Shown in pieces: positions 8,438 to 15,656 of a DNA stretch of 64,000 nt. Source of the DNA: Longimicrobiales bacterium (GTDB lineage Bacteria > Gemmatimonadota > Gemmatimonadetes > Longimicrobiales > Gaopeijiaceae); assembly GCA_028278645.1 (NCBI GenBank), contig JANQDZ010000073.1, positions 36,202-100,201 of the forward strand, written 5' to 3'. A program made the position numbers and the translations under genes. The first letter of the stretch is position 1. The number at the start of each line of letters is the position of its first letter. Under the pieces are notes generated by a model, which saw nothing but the letters and a program-made list of their open reading frames with translations, ran no database searches and had not been told where the DNA came from.

Positions 8438-9337
8438 TCAACCATTCAAAAGGCCTCCACTGACCAGTGCCTCCCGGACTTTCTCCCGGGTTTTTTCGGT
8501 GGGCGGGAGAATCGGCGGACGTGGATCCCCACCGCGGTACCCGAGAAGGTCCAGCGCCGCCTTGACACCCCCGACCCCGATGGCAGCCACGATATCGTTG
8601 TGTACCGGTCCGATCCTCTGCTGGTGGCGCCCTGCCTCGGCGGTCCTGCCAGCCGTGTAGGCTTCAAAGAGATCGCAAGATCCTCCCGGCGCCATGAGTC
8701 CCACGGCAACGATCCCGCCCACGGCCCCTACCTCCAGAGCCGGGTAGAGCATCGCGCCGCTTCCCACCAGGACCTGGAAGCCCTCCTGGCACTGATCCAC
8801 CAACTCACCCATCAGCTCCAGCTTCCCCCTGGAGTCCTTGATGCCGACGATGTTTTCGTGCTTGGAAAGCTCTGCCACCAGCCCAGTCGGGAAATCCAGG
8901 GTGCTCATCCGTAGAGGCGCCTGGTACACGATGACAGGTATGGGTGAGTCGTCCGCCACGGTCAGATAGTGTTCCCGGAGGGCCTCCGGGGTCATAGCGC
9001 CCTTGTAGTAGGCCGGCGGTTGAACCAAGACTGCGTCCGCTCCCTCATCGGCCACTTTTCGACTGAGACGAACCGTAGCCCGGGTCGACTCGAGGCCCGT
9101 ACCCACTGTCAGTAGGATATCCTGGTTCAGAACCTCTCTGCCGGCTTTTACCAATTCCAGGCGTTCGTCCTCGTCCACCAGGACCGCTTCGCCGGTCGTC
9201 CCCGCAACCACCACCCCACCTATGGAAAACTCCGACCAACCTCGGAGGTTGTCCCGCATCGCTGAAAGGTCCAATTCCCCCGTCTCCGGCAGGAAGGGAG
9301 TCACCACCGGAAGGAATACTCCGCTGAGATCTATCAC
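8438..9337 (-). CDS. DapA-family aldolase, most like 4-hydroxy-2-oxoglutarate aldolase (HOGA1 type)
   Basis: The protein is a 299-residue TIM-barrel class I aldolase of the dihydrodipicolinate synthase/N-acetylneuraminate lyase family. The start is a GTG at 9337 with AGGGA upstream, just after the pilT stop. GTTGEAVLVDE is the phosphate/keto-acid loop, VIVYQAP holds the catalytic Tyr and GIKDSRGK the Schiff-base Lys. As I recall the HOGA1 sequence, the stretch around YKGAMTPEALREHYLTVADD and DSPIPVIVYQAP resembles 4-hydroxy-2-oxoglutarate aldolase more than DapA, which usually has YNVPGRT. Substrate assignment is inference; DapA or another keto-acid lyase remains possible. No lysine genes adjoin. 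Confidence 0.85.
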   Translation of the reverse strand: MIDLSGVFLPVVTPFLPETGELDLSAMRDNLRGWSEFSIGGVVVAGTTGEAVLVDEDERLELVKAGREVLNQDILLTVGTGLESTRATVRLSRKVADEGADAVLVQPPAYYKGAMTPEALREHYLTVADDSPIPVIVYQAPLRMSTLDFPTGLVAELSKHENIVGIKDSRGKLELMGELVDQCQEGFQVLVGSGAMLYPALEVGAVGGIVAVGLMAPGGSCDLFEAYTAGRTAEAGRHQQRIGPVHNDIVAAIGVGGVKAALDLLGYRGGDPRPPILPPTEKTREKVREALVSGGLLNG

Positions 9338-9351
9338 TGAACTGTCCCTGG

Positions 9352-10503
9352 TTAGTCTTGGTTCATCATGTTGCGCATTTCTTCGGCCAGCCCCGCCTTC
9401 TCCACCGTCACCCCATCCTTCCCTTGCCCGGTGCTCTCGGATCCGAAGACGTTCAGCTTCAGATCGAAGTCCGACGGGTTGTTGGCGTTGGCCTTGGCCA
9501 CTTCGAACTCCACGAGATCCTCTCGCACCAGGTCCATGAGGTGCTGGTCGAAGCTCTGTGAACCGTAGTGCTGGCGCCCTTCTTCGATGAGAATGGGGAT
9601 CTCCTGGCCCCGGGACGGATCCAGGATGCACTCTCGGATCGTCCCCGTGACCACCATCACCTCACAGGCCACGATACGGCCTTTGGTATTCTTCTTCGGC
9701 AGGAGCCTTTGGCTGATGACGGCGTGGAGCGCCTCGGCCATACGGATGCGGATGATCTCCTGTTGGTCCCGAGGGAATACCGCCAATAGTCGGGTGATGG
9801 TCTGGAATGCGTTCTGTGTGTGAAGGGTGGAGATCACGACGTGGCCTGTCTCTGCTGCTTTCAGGGCCGTGTCGATGGTCTCCATGTCCCTCATTTCACC
9901 AATGAGGATCACGTCCGGGTCCTGACGCAGGGCAGCCCTGAGGCCGGTCATGAAGGAGTCCGTGTCGGTTCCGACGTCCCGCTGCGTCACGGCACCCTTG
10001 TGATCTCGGTGCAGGAATTCGATGGGGTTTTCCAGAGTGACGATGTGTTTTTGAAATTTCTTGTTGATGTGCTGAACCATGGCGGCCTGGGTGGAGCTCT
10101 TCCCTGCACCCGTGATCCCGGTCACCAGAATCAAGCCTCGCTCGATGTCCGCGATGGAATTCAAGATCGGTGGAAGCTTGAGGTCTTCGAAGGTGGGGAC
10201 ATCGATGGGAATCGTCCGGAGGACGATCATGAAACTCCCCCGCTGCCGGAGGATGTTCACCCTGAATCGGCCCAGGCCCGGGAGCCCCCAGGAGCAGTCC
10301 AGGTCAAGGAGATCGTCGATCCGTTCCCGGTCCTTTTCACGTGGGATGAGCTTCAAAGCCAGGTCCTTCACCTGCTCCTGGCTCAGCCGCTGTTCGGTCA
10401 TGGGAATCAGCTTGCCATGGATCCGGGCCCGTACCATGTCCCCGGACTTGATATGGATATCGCTGGCCCCAGCTTCGATTGCCGCTCTGAAAATCTCAAT
10501 CAT
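9352..10503 (-). CDS. pilT: Type IV pilus retraction ATPase, PilT/PilU family
   Basis: This hexameric cytoplasmic ATPase depolymerises type IV pili for twitching motility and DNA uptake. The 383 residues start MIEIFRAAIEAGASDIHIKS (N2 domain). They contain Walker A GITGAGKSS, the Asp box VTLENPIEFLH, Walker B LIGEMRDMETIDTAL and the His box ISTLHTQNA. The end NPSDFDLKL followed by about 35 residues ending RNMMNQD is longer than in classical PilT and recalls PilU. No other pilus gene is nearby, so partners must be encoded elsewhere. The next gene starts 14 bases after its stop. Confidence 0.92.
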   Translation of the reverse strand: MIEIFRAAIEAGASDIHIKSGDMVRARIHGKLIPMTEQRLSQEQVKDLALKLIPREKDRERIDDLLDLDCSWGLPGLGRFRVNILRQRGSFMIVLRTIPIDVPTFEDLKLPPILNSIADIERGLILVTGITGAGKSSTQAAMVQHINKKFQKHIVTLENPIEFLHRDHKGAVTQRDVGTDTDSFMTGLRAALRQDPDVILIGEMRDMETIDTALKAAETGHVVISTLHTQNAFQTITRLLAVFPRDQQEIIRIRMAEALHAVISQRLLPKKNTKGRIVACEVMVVTGTIRECILDPSRGQEIPILIEEGRQHYGSQSFDQHLMDLVREDLVEFEVAKANANNPSDFDLKLNVFGSESTGQGKDGVTVEKAGLAEEMRNMMNQD

Positions 10504-10677
10504 TCCTGGCGTCTCCGAATCCTGCGTGGACCGGTAAACCTGCTCCGGATTCCGGCTACCTCACCAGAAGATTAGGGACGGGGCTCCTCTTCGTCCAACC
10601 TTTCGATCGGAAGCCACAACGACCCCTAGGAGGGAGGGGTAGTGGGTGGTGGTGGCACTGGGCCAACGCCCGGCTCT

Positions 10678-11694
10678 TCAGGTAAGGGCCTTTCGCCAAT
10701 CCATCCCCATCTGCCGCCGGACCTCAGCCATGGTCTCTTGCGCCAATGCCCTCGCCTGTTCCGCTCCGGTGGCCAAGACTTCCATGACCTCCTCAGGACG
10801 CTCACGGTAGCGGGCGGCCCGCTCACGGATGGGCTCGAATTCCCGGGCCACGTTTTCGGCCAGGATCTTCTTACAGTCGACACACCCTCTCTGGGCCGTT
10901 CTGCATTGCTCGGCGATGTCCGGAAGGTCGGAGGAGTCGGAGAAGAACTCGTGAAGGGAGTAGACGTTGCACACCTCCGGTCGTCCGGGGTCGTCCTTTC
11001 GGATCCGTTGGGGATCGGTGACGGCCGTCCGAACCTGGGCCCAGACCTCGTCCGGTTCCGCAAGAATCCCCACCGTATTGCCAAGGGACTTGCTCATCTT
11101 CGCCTCTCCGTCGAGGCCCATGATCCGCCCGGTACCCCCGACGATGGCCTGTGGCTCGGGGAAGAACTCACCGTACTCGGCGTTCCACTTTCGGGCGATT
11201 TCCCTGGTCAGCTCCAAGTGCTGGAGCTGGTCTTCACCTACCGGCACAGCCTCGGCCCGATAAATGAGGATGTCCGCCGCCTGGAGGATCGGGTAGTTGA
11301 GGAGCCCGGCAGGAATGGACTCCAATCGGGCAGATTTGTCTTTGTACTGTGTCATCCGCTCCAACTCGCCCACCGGCGTGACGGCGTTGAACAGCCAGGC
11401 CAGCTCGGTGTGCTCCTGGACTTCCGACTGGACAAAGATGGAACACCGCTTCGGGTCCAAGCCCACGGCCAGTAAGCTCACGGCCATGTCGAAGATCCGC
11501 TGAGGGAGAACGGCGGGATCGTATTGCCCGGTGATGGCGTGCTGGTCGACGATGCAGAACAAACAGTCGTAGGTATTCTGGAGGTCCACCCACTGCCTGA
11601 ACGCCCCCAGGTAGTTCCCCAGGTGGGCCTCACCGCTGGGCTGCACCCCGCTCAAGATTCGTCGCTTCCCCGTGTTCACCTGTTGACCGCTCAT
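10678..11694 (-). CDS. trpS: Tryptophanyl-tRNA synthetase
   Basis: This class I synthetase charges tRNA-Trp. The 338 residues show GVQPSGEAHLGNYLGAFRQW with the HIGH-like HLGN, EDQLQHLELTREIARKWN, and the KMSKS loop as KMSKSLGNTVGI. Length is normal. ATG 11694 is used. It is transcribed away from suhB through a 68-base divergent gap. The 174 bases after its stop contain a weak ACCCCT/AGGGGT inverted repeat but no clear T-run. Confidence 0.97.
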   Translation of the reverse strand: MSGQQVNTGKRRILSGVQPSGEAHLGNYLGAFRQWVDLQNTYDCLFCIVDQHAITGQYDPAVLPQRIFDMAVSLLAVGLDPKRCSIFVQSEVQEHTELAWLFNAVTPVGELERMTQYKDKSARLESIPAGLLNYPILQAADILIYRAEAVPVGEDQLQHLELTREIARKWNAEYGEFFPEPQAIVGGTGRIMGLDGEAKMSKSLGNTVGILAEPDEVWAQVRTAVTDPQRIRKDDPGRPEVCNVYSLHEFFSDSSDLPDIAEQCRTAQRGCVDCKKILAENVAREFEPIRERAARYRERPEEVMEVLATGAEQARALAQETMAEVRRQMGMDWRKALT

Positions 11695-11762
11695 CGATTG
11701 GATCGTTCCAGTTCGGGCTGAAAGGTTCGCAACATCTGCAAAGAAGCCGTTAAGTTACCGCT

Positions 11763-12632
11763 ATGGATCCACTCCTTTCAACAGCCCTGGCCGCCGCGGA
11801 AGCGGCAGCCCAGGTCCACCTCCGCCATTTCGGGAGAATCGGCGTGGCCGGGGCGAAGGAGAAAGCCCATAGCGACTTCGTCAGCGCGGTGGACCTGGAA
11901 GCGCAAGAGGCGGCCCTGGGGGTCATACGCCGGCGCCACCCGGATCATGAGATCCTGGCGGAAGAGGAGGTGCCAGGAGATTCAGCCGAGGACCAAGCCA
12001 GAGTTTGGCCGGAGGGTGGGGGGTACCTGTGGGTGGTGGATCCTCTGGACGGGACGACCAACTTTCTCCACGGGCATCCCCAGTTCGCTGCTTCCGTGGG
12101 CGTGGGCAGGCGAATCGACGGACCAGGCTCCGAAGCCGGGAACCAGGCGGCGGCCGACGCACAGGCCGGTGGCGTGTTCGAGGCAGGGGCGGTCGTGGCT
12201 CCCCGCACGGGAGAGCGGTGGTGGGCCCGCCGCGGCAAAGGAGCCTTCAAAAACGGCCTCGGCATCTCCGTGTCGGGGACCCGGTCGATGAAAGCTGCTC
12301 TCATTGGAACCGGGTTCCCGTTCAAAGAGCCCGAGCTGGTCCCCAGGTATCTTCAGCAGTTCCAGAGGGTGCTCCCTGCCTCGGGCGGGATCCGCCGAGC
12401 CGGCTCAGCCGCCCTCGACCTCTGCTACCTCGCCGATGGGACGCTGGACGGGTTTTGGGAAGAAGATTACCTGAGCCCGTGGGACGTGGCCGCAGGTCTG
12501 GTGATCCTCCATGAAGCCGGAGGGCTGGCCACCCGCCTCGACGGAGCCGAGCTCGACCTGAAGAACGGGTCGGTGTTGGGGGCCAACTCTCCGGAGCTTC
12601 ATAGAGAGTTAGGTGAGTTGATCCGAGGTTAG
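11763..12632 (+). CDS. suhB: Inositol monophosphatase family protein (SuhB-like)
   Basis: This Mg-dependent phosphatase of 289 residues probably hydrolyses inositol-1-phosphate or a related sugar phosphate. Metal ligands are seen in EILAEEEV (Glu), VVDPLDGTTNFLHGHPQF (Asp, Asp) and SPWDVAAGLVILHEAGG (Asp). Relative to typical SuhB there is an insertion of about 20 residues between ASVGVG and FEAGAVV, rich in Gly, Ala and Asp. The ATG has no clear Shine-Dalgarno sequence, so initiation may be leaderless or unusual. It is one of very few plus-strand genes and converges on hsp20 with stops only 16 bases apart. Confidence 0.9.
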   Translation: MDPLLSTALAAAEAAAQVHLRHFGRIGVAGAKEKAHSDFVSAVDLEAQEAALGVIRRRHPDHEILAEEEVPGDSAEDQARVWPEGGGYLWVVDPLDGTTNFLHGHPQFAASVGVGRRIDGPGSEAGNQAAADAQAGGVFEAGAVVAPRTGERWWARRGKGAFKNGLGISVSGTRSMKAALIGTGFPFKEPELVPRYLQQFQRVLPASGGIRRAGSAALDLCYLADGTLDGFWEEDYLSPWDVAAGLVILHEAGGLATRLDGAELDLKNGSVLGANSPELHRELGELIRG

Positions 12633-12651
12633 AAGGGGGTCCTTCCTTCTA
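12630..12651. terminator. Inverted repeat spanning both stop codons of suhB and hsp20
   Basis: TAGAAGG and CCTTCTA form a perfect 7-bp inverted repeat with an 8-base loop. Its outer bases are the TAG stops of the two convergent genes. It could act as a bidirectional terminator, but no T-run follows on either side. Confidence 0.4.
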
Positions 12652-13104
12652 GGCCTTGATCTCGATTTTCCGGCTCAAAGCCTCTGGCGCCTTCGGCATC
12701 TGAACGAAGAGTACTCCGTCTTTCATCTCTGCGGAGATTGCGTCGGTTTTTACGGTCCTGGGCAGGTTGAAGGTCCGCTTGAACGAGCCGTGCCTTCGCT
12801 CCCAGACGTGATAACGACGCTCGTCGCCATCCTCTCTCTCCTCCCGCTTTTCCCCTTTGAGGGTCAGGACATTGTTCTCTACTTCGATCTCGATGTCCTC
12901 GATTCCCAGGCCGGGGAGCTCGGCCGTCAGAAGGAGCTCATCGGCACTCTCTTCTACGTTCACCGTGGGCACCCAAGATGAGCCCTTGGAGTCATGGCCA
13001 TTCCGTGGCTCCCGGAAGAGCCGGTTCAGCCGGTTGGTCATGTCTTCCATCTCGACCCAGGGGGAGATGAAGGGGGAACGCCGTGCGTAACGCGTGATGG
13101 TCAT
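12649..13104 (-). CDS. Small heat shock protein, Hsp20/alpha-crystallin family
   Basis: This ATP-independent holdase is 151 residues long. The alpha-crystallin domain (about residues 45-145) contains VNVEESADELLLTAELPGL, IEIEVENNVLTLKGEKREE and FKRTFNLPRTVKTDAISAEM. The C-terminal tail lacks a clean I-x-I motif but ends KIEIKA. The start has AGAGGAG 8 bases upstream of ATG 13104. The 183-base region before it contains the inverted repeat described separately. No CIRCE element or clear sigma-32 promoter could be recognised. Confidence 0.95.
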   Translation of the reverse strand: MTITRYARRSPFISPWVEMEDMTNRLNRLFREPRNGHDSKGSSWVPTVNVEESADELLLTAELPGLGIEDIEIEVENNVLTLKGEKREEREDGDERRYHVWERRHGSFKRTFNLPRTVKTDAISAEMKDGVLFVQMPKAPEALSRKIEIKA

Positions 13105-13238
13105 TTTTGTTTCTCCTCTAAGGTTTCAGCATCGAACACCGTGTGATGATGCTGGCCCCTTAAGCAGGCTGTGTGCCAACGCTTCGGGAGAAAAACCTGC
13201 CAAAATGAATTGGTATAATGACTTACGGGATCGAACGA

Positions 13239-13255
13239 TCGGTCGAATTGACCGA
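13239..13255. promoter_or_regulatory. Inverted repeat TCGGTC-N5-GACCGA upstream of hsp20
   Basis: A perfect 6-bp inverted repeat with a 5-base spacer (TCGGTCGAATTGACCGA) lies about 135 bases upstream of the hsp20 start and 33 bases after the kinase stop. Its size fits a dimeric repressor operator. A TATAAT sits nearby at 13214-13219 on the plus strand, where no gene follows. Function is inferred only. Confidence 0.3.
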
Positions 13256-13287
13256 AAGAGGGCTCAGAGGAAGCCTGTGCCTGCCAA

Positions 13288-14220
13288 TTAGGCAGTGTCG
13301 GAAAGGGCCAGGGCCATCCGGGCGGCGCCCCTCTCGGGAACCACGGTCTGCTCGCGTAGGCCGGCACCCACTGAGGAGGCCATCAGGACCAGATGCCTTC
13401 GCAGGGTCCCCTCTGATTGCAGCAAGCCGCCGGCTAGGGCCAACGGAAAGCTTTCGCCCCAGGGAGCCCACGCACGACGGATGACCTCGAGGTACTGCCC
13501 CAGAGCATCCAGCCCCTTGTCGAGGATCTTTTCTGCGGCGGGGTCGCCTTTTTCGGCAAGGTCCAGAACGATGGGTGCCAGGGCACCGACGTCACCTTTG
13601 GCCGCCTCGGCAATCCAGGCAACGAGCCCCTGGACGTCAGGGACGTGGGTGGCGGCAAGGAGGGGGGAGGTCAGGCGAGTTGGCGGTTCCCTTCCGTCGG
13701 AGGCTCTCACCGCCGCCCTCAATCCTTCGAGGCCAAACCAGTAGCCGCTTCCCTCCTCGCTCAACGGGTTCCCCAAGCCGCCTACCCGTAGCTCCCCGCC
13801 GTCAGGGTCCCTGCCCCAGACCATGGAGCCGGTTCCCACGGCGAGGAGGACCCCCGGCTCCGGGCCGTACGCATCCCAATGGGCCCCCTCCACGTCCATT
13901 CCCACTCGGGTCTCCAGGGCCAAGCCTTTGGACCTGAGAGCGATCTCGACCGCCTCCCGGGCTCCCGGCCTCCCGGCACCGGCCAGGCCCGTCCACAGGG
14001 CGGCGGCCGGCAACCGCCGCCCGGCCGACAGCACGGCGGCCCGAACGATGTCCGCGATGGGCTCCGCGGCATCTGCCGGGTTGGTAGGGTGGACCAGGGC
14101 CGCCGAACCCTCCTCCCTCGCCAACTCCAGGCCACCCAGATCCAAGACCAGCGCCCGAGATCCGGTGCCGCCGCCGTCCACGCCGACCACATAGTCCGGA
14201 GCGGGGCCCCCGACCGTCAT
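13288..14220 (-). CDS. BadF/BadG/BcrA-type sugar kinase, probable GlcNAc/MurNAc kinase (MurK/NagK-like)
   Basis: The fold is an ASKHA kinase of 310 residues. I start it at ATG 14220 (MTVGGPAPDYVVGVDGGGTG), which overlaps the upstream symporter stop as ATGA. Phosphate-binding loops are VDGGGTGSRALVLD at the N-terminus and LLAVGTGSMVWG in the middle, followed by GGLGNPLSEEGSGYWFG. Members of this family include N-acetylglucosamine kinase and MurK, which phosphorylates MurNAc and GlcNAc. Translational coupling to a symporter and position downstream of two GH3 genes support phosphorylation of an imported peptidoglycan amino sugar. The exact substrate and the carbon phosphorylated are not deducible. 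A glucosamine kinase is the main alternative. Confidence 0.85.
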   Translation of the reverse strand: MTVGGPAPDYVVGVDGGGTGSRALVLDLGGLELAREEGSAALVHPTNPADAAEPIADIVRAAVLSAGRRLPAAALWTGLAGAGRPGAREAVEIALRSKGLALETRVGMDVEGAHWDAYGPEPGVLLAVGTGSMVWGRDPDGGELRVGGLGNPLSEEGSGYWFGLEGLRAAVRASDGREPPTRLTSPLLAATHVPDVQGLVAWIAEAAKGDVGALAPIVLDLAEKGDPAAEKILDKGLDALGQYLEVIRRAWAPWGESFPLALAGGLLQSEGTLRRHLVLMASSVGAGLREQTVVPERGAARMALALSDTA

Positions 14221-15653
14221 GCCGATCTTCCCCGACCCATCACCCAGCCGACGCCGAACGTCACCAGCGTCCCGATAAAGACGAACCACGGCCAGGCCAC
14301 CTTCTCCGGAATGGTCAACCAGATGGCCATCACCACACCAATCCCAGCCACCATGCCGATGATCGTTCCCCTTTGATCAGCCCGCTTGGAGAGGACCCCC
14401 AATCCAAAAGCGCCCAGCAAGCCCCCGTAGACCACCGATGCGATTCCCAGCGCCACCTCCACGGCCGAGGTCCTCGTACTGAGGGGGATAAACAGAGTTG
14501 CTCCCCCGATCAGGAGGGCAGCCCATAGAAGTGTGAACCCCTTCCCCGCCCTGAGGATCTTTTTCTCGTCACCGACGACTCCCCGGAGGGGAGCCCAGAA
14601 GTCGTAGGCTGCTGCCGAGGCGAGGGAGTTGATGGAGGAGGAAAGAGACGACATGGCCGCGGCGAAGATCCCGGCGATGAGGAGGCCCGTGACGCCCGGA
14701 GGCATCTGCTCCACGATGAATCGAGCAAAGATCTCGTCTGACCGCTCGAACTCGATCCCACCGTAGAAGACCCAGAGGCCCAAACCCACCAGGAGGAAGA
14801 TCAGGAACTGGGCCATGACCATTACCGCGCTCCAGATCAACGCTTGTTGGGACGCCCTCAGGTCCTTGCAGGTGAGGAGGCGCTGCACGATGAGTTGGTC
14901 GGCGCCGTGAGAGCCCATGGTGAGGAACCCTCCCCCCACCAGGCCGGCCCAGAAAGTATAGGGGACCGACAGGGAGCCCTGGAAATCCAGGATCGTCGTC
15001 TTCCCGGCCACCCTGGCCTGGCTCACAATCTCCCCCCATCCGCCCACAACCAGGTCCTGGAGGATCACCGCAGCAATCATGGCCCCCACCAGGTAAAGAA
15101 CCATCTGGAGGGCGTCCACCCAAACAACGGCCTTTATCCCGCCGAAGTACGTATAGACGAGGGTCAGGGCCCCGATAACCGCAATGGAAACCGGGTAAGG
15201 CCACCCCGTTATCAGCGCCAGTGGAATCGCGGTGGCGAAAAGCCTCACCGAATCCGCCAGGAGACGTGTGGCCATGAAGATGGACGAGGTGAACCGGCGC
15301 ACTCCGGTGCCGAACCGGGTCCCCAGGAGGGCATAGGCGGTGGTCAGCTCCCCTCTGAAGTACGCCGGAAGGAGGAGGCCCGATACGACCATACGCCCCA
15401 CTAGATACCCGATGGTGAGCTGGAGAAAACCCAGGGTCCCGACGTAGGCCACCCCTGGAATACTTAGGAACGTGAGAGTGCTGGTTTCAGTAGCCACCAC
15501 CGAGAGCATGACCGCCCCCCAGGGCAACTCACGGTTTCCAAGGAAATAGTCCGTGCCCCCCGTCTGCCCCCGGCCCAACCACGCGCCCCAGGCGGTGACC
15601 CCGAGGAGATAGGCGGCGATGACCACCACATCCAGCATAGGAATGGCCCCCAT
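14217..15653 (-). CDS. Sodium:solute symporter (SSS family), probable amino-sugar importer
   Basis: This inner-membrane transporter has 478 residues and about 13 hydrophobic segments, starting LDVVVIAAYLLGVTAWGAWL. The family motif region YTYFGGIKAVVWVDALQMVL is present, and a Ser-rich stretch AAAMSSLSSSINSLASAAAY lies in the position of the sodium-binding TM8. It starts 3 bases after the GH3-amidase stop and overlaps the kinase start by 4 bases, so all are one operon. Context suggests uptake of GlcNAc, MurNAc or a small muropeptide product, the role that PTS MurP has in other bacteria. The MurT-MurK pair of Tannerella forsythia is a possible parallel. Substrate is inferred. Confidence 0.9.
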   Translation of the reverse strand: MGAIPMLDVVVIAAYLLGVTAWGAWLGRGQTGGTDYFLGNRELPWGAVMLSVVATETSTLTFLSIPGVAYVGTLGFLQLTIGYLVGRMVVSGLLLPAYFRGELTTAYALLGTRFGTGVRRFTSSIFMATRLLADSVRLFATAIPLALITGWPYPVSIAVIGALTLVYTYFGGIKAVVWVDALQMVLYLVGAMIAAVILQDLVVGGWGEIVSQARVAGKTTILDFQGSLSVPYTFWAGLVGGGFLTMGSHGADQLIVQRLLTCKDLRASQQALIWSAVMVMAQFLIFLLVGLGLWVFYGGIEFERSDEIFARFIVEQMPPGVTGLLIAGIFAAAMSSLSSSINSLASAAAYDFWAPLRGVVGDEKKILRAGKGFTLLWAALLIGGATLFIPLSTRTSAVEVALGIASVVYGGLLGAFGLGVLSKRADQRGTIIGMVAGIGVVMAIWLTIPEKVAWPWFVFIGTLVTFGVGWVMGRGRSA

Positions 15654-15656
15654 CTT

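Noticed and set aside
13211..13219. Perfect TATAAT on the plus strand
   Set aside because: No matching -35 at 16-18 bases and no plus-strand gene follows; kept only as a note beside the inverted repeat.
13225..13240. GTTCGATCCCG, resembling a tRNA T-loop, on the minus strand upstream of hsp20
   Set aside because: No acceptor, D or anticodon arms can be folded around it.
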